Assembly: GCA_031550205.1 (NCBI GenBank)
Contig: JAVBOV010000042.1
Coordinates: 1-8,678 of the forward strand
Reading direction: 5' to 3'
DNA: 8,678 nucleotides
From: JAVBOV01 sp031550205
GTDB lineage: Bacteria > Pseudomonadota > Alphaproteobacteria > RF32 > CAG-239
A model generated the notes under the pieces. It saw only the letters and a program-made list of their open reading frames with translations, was not told the origin of the DNA and did not search any database. The translations under genes were made by a program, and so were the position numbers. Below, in pieces: positions 1-6,023 of the stretch (the stretch's first letter is position 1; each line of letters begins with the position of its first letter).

Positions 1-1217
1 CGCCGGAATTTTATGCCAGATATGAATATAAAAATGCGGCGGCTTCAATTATGGCCGCGGGGTTTAGTCCGGAGTTTAAATCAGAGTTGGTTAAGCTTGG
101 GACCGAGCTTTATGCGCAGATTGTGAACGGCATTAAAAATGACAGAAAGTTTGCAGGTGCGGGGGAGATTAAAAAACTGATTGATAAGGCTCCGTTTTCA
201 GCAGAAGAGGCAATGGCTTTTAAATTGGTTGACAAGATTGGGTATCGTCAGGATTTGACGGCCATGGTTTTGAAAGACACTAAGGCCGAAAAAGTGGTTT
301 TTGACGACTATGCCTTGAATGTATTTGAACAGCCAAGCAATGTTTCGGCGATTGCTTTTGTGGTGATTGAAGGTATGATTGTGGAGGGCGACAGCATTAA
401 TAATCCGCTAAACGGCGAGATGATTGCCGGTTCAAGAACCGTTTCCGCACAGTTGGAAGATATTGCCAAAAACAAGAGTATTAAAGCGGTGGTGCTGAGG
501 ATTAATTCTCCGGGCGGAAGTTATGGCGCATCTAAAGAAATTTGGTATGCGGTTCAGGTTTTGAAAAAACAGCGCAATATTCCGGTGGTTGTTTCAATGG
601 GTGATTATGCGGCATCAGGCGGATATTTTGCGGCTTTGGCCGGAGATTATATGATGGCAAGTCCTTCTACCATTACCGGTTCAATCGGAGTTTTGGGCGG
701 AAAGATTGCCTTAAGCCGTTTGTGGAAAAAAATCGGGGTTAACTGGGAAGAAATCAGTTTTGGGCAAAATGCCAACATTCTTTCATTAAACCGCAATTTT
801 TCAGCAAGCGAAAAAGAGGTGTTCAACAGTTCTTTGGACAGGGTTTATGCGGATTTTACCGAAGAAGTTTCCAAACGCCGCGGAATTGGTTTGGCGGATT
901 TAGACAAGCTTGCCAGAGGCCGGGTTTGGGTTGGTTCAGAGGCGCTTAAGGCCGGTTTGATCGACGGCTTGGGCGGAATCGGCGAAGCGGTTAAGACGGC
1001 CAAACAGAAAGCCGGAATTAAAGAAGGCGAGCCGGTAGAGATTATTTATTATCCGAAGAAAAAGACTTTTCAGGAAAAACTGGCGGAAGCCTTGGGCAGA
1101 AAACCGGCATCTGCCGCTGCAGAAGCCATGATTAAAGAGTTTAAGATGAAAGATGTTTATTTGTTGAAACGTTTGCAATATGATGCGGTTTTGCTGCCGT
1201 TTGAGTTGAGGTATTAA
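1..1217 (+). CDS. sppA: Signal peptide peptidase SppA, 67K type (5' end cut by window edge)
   Basis: Family S49 serine protease that degrades signal peptides left in the inner membrane after secretion. The frame is open from base 3, so the gene continues upstream and the ATG at 51 is internal. The first visible residues (PEFYARYEYKNAAAS) match the end of the N-terminal S49 domain, which carries the general-base lysine, here probably the AAA codon at 30-32. The C-terminal domain has NSPGGS and SMGDYAASGGYF, whose serine (TCA, 615-617) is the expected nucleophile. The two residues lie 195 codons apart, close to the spacing of about 200 known for E. coli SppA (K209/S409). PSTITGSIGV follows, as in the family. 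The N-terminal membrane anchor lies outside the window. The stop is TAA, and a palindromic repeat begins two bases later; no T-tract terminator is visible. Family assignment is very secure. Confidence 0.95.
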   Translation, partial: PEFYARYEYKNAAASIMAAGFSPEFKSELVKLGTELYAQIVNGIKNDRKFAGAGEIKKLIDKAPFSAEEAMAFKLVDKIGYRQDLTAMVLKDTKAEKVVFDDYALNVFEQPSNVSAIAFVVIEGMIVEGDSINNPLNGEMIAGSRTVSAQLEDIAKNKSIKAVVLRINSPGGSYGASKEIWYAVQVLKKQRNIPVVVSMGDYAASGGYFAALAGDYMMASPSTITGSIGVLGGKIALSRLWKKIGVNWEEISFGQNANILSLNRNFSASEKEVFNSSLDRVYADFTEEVSKRRGIGLADLDKLARGRVWVGSEALKAGLIDGLGGIGEAVKTAKQKAGIKEGEPVEIIYYPKKKTFQEKLAEALGRKPASAAAEAMIKEFKMKDVYLLKRLQYDAVLLPFELRY

Positions 1218-1218
1218 C

Positions 1219-1253
1219 GTCATCCTGAGCGAAGCGTGAGGATCTCGGCTAAT
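1219..1253 (+). repeat. Palindromic REP-like repeat, copy 1
   Basis: This 35-bp unit recurs without mismatch at 1685-1719. It contains an imperfect palindrome, with ATCCT-A paired to T-AGGAT around a CGAAG tip. Its arms, GTCATCCTGAG and CGTGAGGATCTCGGC, occur inverted at 1567-1607. It lies two bases after the sppA stop codon. Confidence 0.85.
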
Positions 1254-1272
1254 AGATTATGGTGTTGTGCTA

Positions 1273-1560
1273 ATGCAGTATTATGTTTATATGATTTCCA
1301 ATAAGACAGATTCAACGTTGTATGTTGGAGTAACAAGTGATTTGGTTAAGAGGATATATGAACATAAACATGGAGTGTTTGAAGGATTTAGTGATAAGTA
1401 TAATTTGCATAAGCTGGTGTATTATGAGTTTTTTGATAATATAGATTTGGCGATAGAAAGAGAGAAACAGTTAAAAAAGAAAAAGAGAGAAAATAAGAAT
1501 ATATTGGTATATAAGTTTAACCCTGAGTGGAGAGATTTATATGGTGATATTTGTGAGTAG
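1273..1560 (+). CDS. Small GIY-YIG domain endonuclease-like protein
   Basis: A 95-residue stand-alone GIY-YIG protein of the short uncharacterised (YhbQ/UPF0213-like) type. The motif appears as YYVYMISN, then LYVG, followed by the conserved arginine in DLVKRIYEHK and the probable metal-binding glutamate in the AIEREKQLKK segment. The conserved C-terminal NPEWRDLY is also present. There are no extra DNA-binding or transposase domains. I chose ATG 1273 because homologs usually begin just before YYVY; GTG at 1267 in the same frame would add two residues. Neither has a clear Shine-Dalgarno sequence, so translation may be weak. The gene is visibly more AT-rich than sppA and gatA, and inverted palindromic repeats hug both ends, which suggests acquisition or mobility. 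Biochemical activity is inferred from the family only; its targets are unknown. Confidence 0.85.
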   Translation: MQYYVYMISNKTDSTLYVGVTSDLVKRIYEHKHGVFEGFSDKYNLHKLVYYEFFDNIDLAIEREKQLKKKKRENKNILVYKFNPEWRDLYGDICE

Positions 1561-1566
1561 GAATCG

Positions 1567-1607
1567 GCCGAGATCCTCACGGTTTGCTTTGCAAACCTCA
1601 GGATGAC
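1567..1607 (-). repeat. Palindromic REP-like repeat, copy 2 (inverted, enlarged tip)
   Basis: On the minus strand this copy has the same arms as copies 1 and 3, GTCATCCTGAG and CGTGAGGATCTCGGC. The 5-base CGAAG tip is replaced by a 15-base self-complementary tip. The result is a strong hairpin, GGTTTGC-TTT-GCAAACC (1581-1597), at the end of the arms. It sits directly downstream of the GIY-YIG stop codon and could slow or terminate transcription, although no T-run follows. Confidence 0.8.
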
Positions 1608-1667
1608 AATAAAGGAGGTGGCAAACCTCAGGATGACAATAAAGGAGGTAGCAAACTTTGGGATGAG
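1591..1667 (+). repeat. 30-bp tandem repeat, 2 copies plus a degraded third
   Basis: Units at 1591-1620 and 1621-1650 differ only at the last base (G/A). A partial, diverged third unit begins at 1651 (GCAAACTTTGGGATGAGA). Each unit is half of the palindromic repeat (GCAAACCTCAGGATGAC) plus 13 bases containing AAAGGAGGT, a perfect complement of the 16S rRNA 3' end. It probably arose by replication slippage next to copy 2. Confidence 0.85.
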
Positions 1668-1686
1668 ATATTTGAAAAATTATAGT
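1658..1686 (+). promoter_or_regulatory. Candidate gatC promoter
   Basis: TTGGGA at 1658-1663 and TATAGT at 1681-1686 are separated by 17 bases and resemble sigma70 -35 and -10 boxes (4/6 and 5/6 matches). The -35 lies in the degraded third tandem unit. Transcription would start near 1693, inside repeat copy 3. This is pattern matching only; readthrough from sppA is an alternative. Confidence 0.3.
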
Positions 1687-1719
1687 CATCCTGAGCGAAG
1701 CGTGAGGATCTCGGCTAAT
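1685..1719 (+). repeat. Palindromic REP-like repeat, copy 3
   Basis: Identical over 35 bases to copy 1. It ends two bases before the GGAGGGG ribosome binding site of gatC, so the gatC leader would carry this imperfect hairpin immediately upstream of the site. Confidence 0.85.
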
Positions 1720-1739
1720 TTGGAGGGGTATGTTTTGAT

Positions 1740-2018
1740 ATGATTAATAATGAAGAAGTGGAAAAAATTGCGTTTCTTTCGCGTTTGAGAGTGGAAAATG
1801 CGGATGCGGCCGTTACGGAGTTTAATAAAATTTTATCTTGGATAGAGCAGCTTAAAGAGGTTGACACCAAGGGGGTGGAGCCGTTGGTTTCAACTAATGA
1901 AGAATATTTGGATTTGCGCGCCGATGAGGTGAGCGAAGGTGGCAATGCAGAAGCAGTTTTGGCCAATGCGCCGGTTAAGGAATATGGGTATTTTGTGGTG
2001 CCGAAGGTAGTGGAATAA
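1740..2018 (+). CDS. gatC: Asp-tRNA(Asn)/Glu-tRNA(Gln) amidotransferase subunit C
   Basis: The small subunit of the GatCAB amidotransferase. It wraps around GatA and stabilises the GatA-GatB interface. At 92 residues it has the usual family length. It shows the typical N-terminal VEKIAFLSRLRV helix, the FNKILSWIEQLKEVDTKGVEPL core and the ADEV segment, with a C-terminal FVVPKVVE that matches the conserved end. The start is ATG 1740. GGAGGGG at 1722-1728 is the ribosome binding site, with a longer than ideal gap of about 11-13 bases. It is the first gene of gatC-gatA-gatB. A palindromic repeat lies immediately upstream, so its leader has been shaped by repeat insertion. The stop is TAA. Identification is secure from sequence and gene order. 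Confidence 0.95.
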   Translation: MINNEEVEKIAFLSRLRVENADAAVTEFNKILSWIEQLKEVDTKGVEPLVSTNEEYLDLRADEVSEGGNAEAVLANAPVKEYGYFVVPKVVE

Positions 2019-2021
2019 GGT

Positions 2022-2056
2022 GATTTTAGATTTTAGATTTTGGATTTTTGATTATG
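2022..2056 (+). repeat. 7-bp tandem repeat (GATTTTW) spanning the gatA start
   Basis: Five consecutive heptamers fill the gatC-gatA gap: GATTTTA, GATTTTA, GATTTTG, GATTTTT and GATTATG. The last contains the gatA ATG. The only Shine-Dalgarno-like sequences are AAGGTG at 2017-2022, about 31 bases from the ATG, and a weak GGA at 2042-2044. A change in unit number would move AAGGTG relative to the start. Confidence 0.8.
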
Positions 2057-3487
2057 GAAATAAATAAGTTGACAATAGCTATGGCTTTAGAGGGCTTGAG
2101 GAAGAAAGAGTTTTCGGCGGCGGAGCTCACAAAGGCTTATATTGGGGCGATGGAAAAGAACCGTGCTTTGAACGCGTATGTGCTCGAAACTCCTGAAATT
2201 GCTTTGGAGCGCGCCAAGCTTTCAGATGTTAATTATGCCAGCGGCGAGGTTAGGGCTTTGGAAGGGATTCCGCTGGGTATTAAAGATTTGTTCTGCACCA
2301 GGGGAATTAAGACCACTGCTTGTTCTAAAATGCTTGCTGATTTTGTTCCTCCTTATGAATCTACGGTTACGCAGAGGCTGCTTGATAACGGCGCGGCTTT
2401 TTTGGGCAAGCTGAATATGGATGAATTTGCCATGGGCGGTTCAAACGAGAGTTCTTATTTTGGGCCGGCGGTTAATCCATATGGAAAAAATTTGGTGCCG
2501 GGCGGGTCTTCAGGAGGTTCGGCGGCTGCTGTGGCTGCAAATATGTGCGCGGCAGCAACCGGTACGGATACCGGCGGCTCAATCCGCCAGCCGGCGGCTT
2601 TTTGCGGCGTGACCGGAATTAAGCCGACTTACGGGCGCTGTTCTCGTTATGGAATTATGGCTTTTGCATCGTCATTAGACCAGGCCGGGCCGATTGCCAA
2701 GGATGTTAGGGACTGCGCTTTGCTGTTAAAGGTTATGGCCGGGCATGATGCCAAGGATGCAACATCTTCCAAAAAAGAAGTGCCGGATTTTGAAGCCGCC
2801 TGCGGCAAGAGCGTTAAAGGTTTGACAATCGGCGTGCCGAAGGAATATCGCGCCAACGGCATGAACGAAGAGGTTGTGAGGTATTGGGACAAGGCGATTG
2901 AGATTCTGAAGGCGCAAGGCGTTAATGTTAAGGAAATTTCTTTGCCGCACACCAAATATGCTTTGCCGGTTTATTATATTATTGCGCCGGCCGAAGCTTC
3001 TTCCAACTTGGCGCGGTATGACGGGGTGCGTTACGGCTTGAGAGTTGATGGAGAATCTTTAGACGAGATGTATGTTAACTCTCGCTCGGCAGGGTTTGGC
3101 AAAGAAGTGCAGCGCCGCATTATGGTTGGCACATATGTGCTTTCTTCCGGCTATTATGACGCATATTATGTGAAGGCGCAGCAGGTTAGGCGCTTGATTA
3201 GGGATGACTTTATGGCCGCTTTTAAGGGGGTGGATGCGATTTTATGCCCGACCAGCCCGGTTTCGGCTTTTGCCATCGGCGATAAATCGATGCTGGAAAA
3301 CCCGATTAATATGTATTTGAACGACGTGTTTACGGTGGCGGCAAATTTGGCCGGTCTGCCGGCGTTGAGCCTTCCCTGCGGGTTAGATTCCAAAGGTTTG
3401 CCTTTGGGGCTGCAGGTGATTGGCAAGCCGTTTGACGAAGAGGGCGTGTTTAGGGTTTCATCTGCTTTAGAGAAGGAGATGAAGTGA
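2054..3487 (+). CDS. gatA: Asp-tRNA(Asn)/Glu-tRNA(Gln) amidotransferase subunit A
   Basis: The catalytic glutaminase/amidase subunit. It releases ammonia from glutamine, and the ammonia is channelled to GatB to amidate the aminoacyl group of misacylated Glu-tRNA(Gln) or Asp-tRNA(Asn). It is a 477-residue amidase-signature protein. The Ser-cisSer-Lys triad is visible: Lys77 in GIPLGIKDLF, Ser152 in PGGSSGGSAAA and Ser176 in GTDTGGSIRQP, matching K79/S154/S178 of S. aureus GatA. ATG 2054 is preferred over the in-frame TTG at 2048 because MEINKLT gives the usual family N-terminus. No good Shine-Dalgarno sequence precedes it and the upstream bases form a heptamer repeat, so translation may depend on coupling to gatC. 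Its TGA overlaps the gatB ATG (TGATG). Full length with no lesions seen. Confidence 0.96.
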   Translation: MEINKLTIAMALEGLRKKEFSAAELTKAYIGAMEKNRALNAYVLETPEIALERAKLSDVNYASGEVRALEGIPLGIKDLFCTRGIKTTACSKMLADFVPPYESTVTQRLLDNGAAFLGKLNMDEFAMGGSNESSYFGPAVNPYGKNLVPGGSSGGSAAAVAANMCAAATGTDTGGSIRQPAAFCGVTGIKPTYGRCSRYGIMAFASSLDQAGPIAKDVRDCALLLKVMAGHDAKDATSSKKEVPDFEAACGKSVKGLTIGVPKEYRANGMNEEVVRYWDKAIEILKAQGVNVKEISLPHTKYALPVYYIIAPAEASSNLARYDGVRYGLRVDGESLDEMYVNSRSAGFGKEVQRRIMVGTYVLSSGYYDAYYVKAQQVRRLIRDDFMAAFKGVDAILCPTSPVSAFAIGDKSMLENPINMYLNDVFTVAANLAGLPALSLPCGLDSKGLPLGLQVIGKPFDEEGVFRVSSALEKEMK

Positions 3488-4911
3488 TGTCTGATTGGGA
3501 AATTGTTTGCGGTTTGGAAATTCATTGCCAGATTACTTCTAAGTCTAAGATATTTTCAGGCGCTTCAACCGATGTCGGTGCGCCGGTGAATGAGAATGTT
3601 TCTTTTATTGATGCCGGAATGCCCGGAATGCTGCCGACCTTAAACGAGGTTTGTGTGAGGCAGGCGGTTAAGACCGGTTTTGGCTTGAATTGCAAGATTA
3701 ACAAATATTCCGCGTTTGCGCGCAAGAACTATTTTTATGCCGATTTGCCGCAGGGGTATCAGATAAGCCAAGATAAATATCCGCTGGTGGGAGAAGGTTT
3801 TTTTGAGCTGGAGAACGGCAGAAAAATCAGAATCGAGAGAATTCATATTGAACAGGACGCGGCAAAGTCGATGCACGATATTGCTCCGGATAAAACCTAT
3901 ATTGATTTGAACCGTTCCGGCGTGGGGTTGATGGAGATTGTGACCGGGCCTGACTTCAGGGCGCCTGAGGAGGCCGGAGAATTTTTGCGCGGCGTGCGCT
4001 CAATTGTGCGCTATTTGGGCACCTGCGACGGCAATATGGACGAGGGCTCAATGCGCTGCGATGTCAGCGTTTCAGTGCGCAAAAAGGGCGAGACAGCCTT
4101 AAGGCCGAGAGCCGAGATGAAGAATATTAACTCGGTGCGGTTTGTTTGCCAAGCTGTTGAGAGCGAGGCCAAGCGTCAGATTGAGGTTTATGAGAAGGGC
4201 GGAACCATTGAGCAGGAGAGCCGCAAGTTTGACCCTGCGGCAGGTGTTTCGCAATATATGAGAGACAAAGAATTTGCGCATGATTACCGCTATTTTCCGG
4301 AACCGGATTTGCTGCCGTTGGTGATTGATGATGCATTTATTGAGGGCATTAAACAGGAGATGCCGGAGCTTCCATCTGTTAAGCGCAAGCGTTTTATGAG
4401 TGAGCTTGGATTGAATGAGTATGATGCAAATTTATTGTGCGAATCCAGAGAAATAGCTGATTATTTTGAAGAAACACTTAAGGTTTGCAAAGATGCAAAA
4501 AAGGCGGCGAACTGGATGCTGGTGGAACTGTTTGCGGTGTTAAAAGAGCAGGGTTTGAGGATTGAGCAAAGCCCGATTAAGGCGATTGATTTGGGCGAAC
4601 TGGTGAAGCTGATTGTTGAGGGCACAATTTCAGGCAAAATTGCCAAGGATGTTTTCGGGATTATGGTTGAGACCGGCGGCAAACCTTCTAAGATTGTGGA
4701 GGAAAAAGGGCTTAAACAGGAAACAGACGTGGCGGCAATCGAGAAGATTATTGATGATTTGATTGCCTCAAAACCTGAAGAAGCGGCTGCTTATAAGGCG
4801 GGGCGCAATAATTTGCTTGGTTTTTTTGTGGGACAGGTTTTAAAGGCAACCCAAGGCAAAGCCAACCCGGCAGTTGTGAATAAGATGGTTCTGGAAAAGC
4901 TTAGCAAGTAG
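3487..4911 (+). CDS. gatB: Asp-tRNA(Asn)/Glu-tRNA(Gln) amidotransferase subunit B
   Basis: The tRNA-binding and kinase subunit. It phosphorylates the side-chain carboxylate of the misacylated aminoacyl-tRNA and completes transamidation with ammonia from GatA. At 474 residues it is of typical length. The GatB catalytic core opens with EIVCGLEIHCQ and continues with ARKNYFYADLPQGYQIS, IEQDAAKSMHD and DLNRSGVGLMEIVTGPD. GNMDEGSMRCDVSVSVR is the family signature. The C-terminal third is the YqeY-like helical tail that recognises the tRNA elbow. ATG 3487 overlaps the gatA stop by one base, and AAGGAG at 3473-3478 lies 8 bases upstream, favouring it over the GTG at 3484. The gene ends the gat operon with TAG. 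Whether the enzyme serves Gln, Asn or both depends on whether GlnRS and AsnRS exist elsewhere in the genome, which this window cannot show. Confidence 0.96.
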   Translation: MSDWEIVCGLEIHCQITSKSKIFSGASTDVGAPVNENVSFIDAGMPGMLPTLNEVCVRQAVKTGFGLNCKINKYSAFARKNYFYADLPQGYQISQDKYPLVGEGFFELENGRKIRIERIHIEQDAAKSMHDIAPDKTYIDLNRSGVGLMEIVTGPDFRAPEEAGEFLRGVRSIVRYLGTCDGNMDEGSMRCDVSVSVRKKGETALRPRAEMKNINSVRFVCQAVESEAKRQIEVYEKGGTIEQESRKFDPAAGVSQYMRDKEFAHDYRYFPEPDLLPLVIDDAFIEGIKQEMPELPSVKRKRFMSELGLNEYDANLLCESREIADYFEETLKVCKDAKKAANWMLVELFAVLKEQGLRIEQSPIKAIDLGELVKLIVEGTISGKIAKDVFGIMVETGGKPSKIVEEKGLKQETDVAAIEKIIDDLIASKPEEAAAYKAGRNNLLGFFVGQVLKATQGKANPAVVNKMVLEKLSK

Positions 4912-4927
4912 ATAATGAAATTTATGG

Positions 4928-4956
4928 TTGACGCAAGGTTAAAGATAATATAAATA
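4928..4956 (+). promoter_or_regulatory. Candidate promoter for tRNA-Ser
   Basis: TTGACG (4928-4933) and TAAATA (4951-4956) are separated by 17 bases in an otherwise AT-rich stretch just after gatB. TATAAA at 4949-4954 is an alternative -10 with a 15-base gap. A start near 4963 would leave a precursor leader of about 100 bases. Confidence 0.4.
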
Positions 4957-5030
4957 TATGCGCAAGAGCCCGCCTTCGCGATTTGTTTGGAGATTGCTCT
5001 GAATGTGTAAAAGCTGCGGCGCGCGTAATA

Positions 5031-5060
5031 AAACCTAAAAATGCTCTGCATTTAAGGTTT
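5031..5060 (+). other. Hairpin upstream of tRNA-Ser
   Basis: AAACCT (5031-5036) pairs with AGGTTT (5055-5060), and AAATGC (5039-5044) pairs with GCATTT (5048-5053) around a TCT loop. It ends five bases before the tRNA. It could be a remnant terminator for gatCAB or a structure in the tRNA precursor; there is no proper T-tract. Nothing else recognisable was found between 4957 and 5065. Confidence 0.5.
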
Positions 5061-5065
5061 CTAAC

Positions 5066-5154
5066 GGAGAGTTGGCAGAGTGGTAATGCAGCGGATTGCT
5101 AATCCGTCAACGTGTTAAAGCGTTGCAGAGGTTCGAGTCCTCTACTCTCCGCCA
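5066..5154 (+). tRNA. tRNA-Ser (anticodon GCT)
   Basis: A class II tRNA of 89 bases. The acceptor stem GGAGAGT pairs with ACTCTCC (5144-5150), followed by discriminator G and an encoded CCA (5152-5154). The anticodon loop is TTGCTAA with GCT at 5098-5100, reading AGC and AGT serine codons. The long variable arm expected for serine is present, with CAACG pairing to CGTTG, and the T arm AGAGG-TTCGAGT-CCTCT is intact. It stands alone between gatB and the methyltransferase operon and is followed immediately by an intrinsic terminator. Confidence 0.97.
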
Positions 5155-5156
5155 CT

Positions 5157-5187
5157 AAAAAACACCTTTGAAAAAAGGTGTTTTTTT
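5157..5187 (+). terminator. Intrinsic terminator of tRNA-Ser
   Basis: CACCTTT (5163-5169) and AAAGGTG (5174-5180) form a perfect 7-bp stem with a GAAA tetraloop. The stem is flanked by six A and followed by seven T (5181-5187). It starts three bases after the tRNA CCA end, and the flanking A and T runs could make it work in both directions. Confidence 0.9.
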
Positions 5188-5199
5188 GTTGTTAAAGCA

Positions 5200-5205
5200 T
5201 ATAAT
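5200..5205 (+). promoter_or_regulatory. Candidate -10 box for the methyltransferase operon
   Basis: A perfect TATAAT lies just after the tRNA terminator and 65 bases before the methyltransferase start. I could not find a convincing -35 at 16-18 bases, so the call is weak, but the terminator upstream means the operon needs a promoter in this gap. Confidence 0.25.
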
Positions 5206-5256
5206 GGGTTATTTACTTTTATCTGAAATAATTGTAGCCTTTAATACAGATTTATT

Positions 5257-5262
5257 AAGGAG
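5257..5262 (+). promoter_or_regulatory. Ribosome binding site deciding the methyltransferase start
   Basis: AAGGAG lies 8 bases before ATG 5271. It overlaps the first base of the in-frame GTG at 5262, which excludes that codon as the start. Confidence 0.8.
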
Positions 5263-5270
5263 TGCGTTTT

Positions 5271-6023
5271 ATGCAAAAGTGTTATCAGTTGAAAAACCCG
5301 CATGACGAGTTTGAGCAACAATGGAATGCGGCAACAGTAGCCTCTAAAACGGAAGATGTTTATTATTCTCCGGAGATTTTGGAAGCACTGTTTAAATATG
5401 TGAAAAAGACCGACAAATTGATTGAAGCCGGGTGCGGGCTTGGCGGCTGGGTGAACGTTTTGCATGAGAACGGATATGATGCTTTGGGGGTTGATTTTGT
5501 GGAAAGTGCGGTTAAGGCTATGAAAGAATATAAGCCTGAACTGAAAGCCGAAATGGGCGATTGTACCAATTTGAAATATAAAGACAGCTCTTTTGATGCC
5601 TATTTGAGTTTGGGGGTGATTGAGCATTTGGAAGAAGGGCCGGATGCTTTTTTGAAGGAAGCCTCAAGGATTTTGAAAAAAGGCGGAGTTGGTATAATAT
5701 CTGTGCCGAACCAAGCTTGTTTGCAATATAAAAGAAAGAAAAACCCCAAAAAATATCGGGGAAAGCAATTGGTGTTTTTCCAATATGAATTTTTAAGAGA
5801 TGAGTTTGAGGATGCGCTAAAAAAAAGCGGCTTTGAAGTGATAGATTTCTTTTATAATGATTTTCATTCATATATTTGGAACAAGCATAAGTGGATGCGC
5901 AGCGAAACTAAATATAAACTTAATAAGTGGGGAGAGTGGCTGCGCCAAAGGTATATTAAGAAAAACGATATTACCAAAGCCATGATGCAGGTGGCTGTGG
6001 TCAGGAACATTAAAGAGGTTTAG
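5271..6023 (+). CDS. Class I SAM-dependent methyltransferase
   Basis: A 250-residue methyltransferase with a Rossmann-like fold. Motif I is LIEAGCGLGGW (residues 50-60), the SAM-ribose acidic residue is Asp75 in GVDF, and GDCTNL (96-101) fits the adenine-binding region. SLGVIEHLEEGPDAF (113 onward) and the LKKGGVGIISVPN strand complete the Methyltransf_11/25-type core. The lysine-rich C-terminal part (KRKKNPKKYRGK, then FFQYEFLRDEF) probably forms the substrate cap, as in methyltransferases of polysaccharide clusters. ATG 5271 is set by AAGGAG 8 bases upstream. Its TAG stop is followed at once, in the same frame, by the start of the acyltransferase gene. The substrate cannot be read from sequence; the downstream acyltransferase and PIG-L deacetylase suggest a glycan or glycolipid. 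No membrane segment is visible. Confidence 0.88.
   Translation: MQKCYQLKNPHDEFEQQWNAATVASKTEDVYYSPEILEALFKYVKKTDKLIEAGCGLGGWVNVLHENGYDALGVDFVESAVKAMKEYKPELKAEMGDCTNLKYKDSSFDAYLSLGVIEHLEEGPDAFLKEASRILKKGGVGIISVPNQACLQYKRKKNPKKYRGKQLVFFQYEFLRDEFEDALKKSGFEVIDFFYNDFHSYIWNKHKWMRSETKYKLNKWGEWLRQRYIKKNDITKAMMQVAVVRNIKEV

Larger units (their letters stand above)
1219..1607 (+). mobile_element. Putative repeat-bounded GIY-YIG cassette
   Basis: The single GIY-YIG gene is enclosed by inverted copies of one palindromic repeat: copy 1 in plus orientation at 1219-1253 and copy 2 in minus orientation at 1567-1607. The coding region starts about 20 bases after copy 1 and ends 6 bases before copy 2, so the unit contains almost nothing but the nuclease gene and its ends. 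It recalls the arrangement of REP sequences around RAYT transposases. I saw no target-site duplication, and movement has not been shown. The unit could instead be a gene with repeats gathered at both ends. Confidence 0.4.

Noticed and set aside
51..1217. ATG at 51 as the sppA start
   Set aside because: The frame is open to the left edge and the residues before it (PEFYARYEYKNAAAS) match SppA and contain the probable catalytic lysine, so the gene is truncated by the window.
1219..1719. CRISPR array
   Set aside because: The three long repeats are in mixed orientation with unequal gaps and a gene between them, and the 30-bp units are directly adjacent without spacers; no cas genes are present.
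2647..2955. Minus-strand open frames within gatA, and similar ones within gatB
   Set aside because: They are shadows of conserved coding sequence without ribosome binding sites or known motifs.
5031..5060. Confident intrinsic terminator for gatCAB
   Set aside because: The stem is good, but only three T are at its end and they belong to the stem, so it is listed as a hairpin only.
6021..6023. TAG between the methyltransferase and acyltransferase as a recoded sense codon (pyrrolysine or suppressor)
   Set aside because: TAG also ends gatB, the GIY-YIG gene and the nucleotidyltransferase at the expected lengths, and a ribosome binding site precedes the TTG, so a normal stop is more likely.
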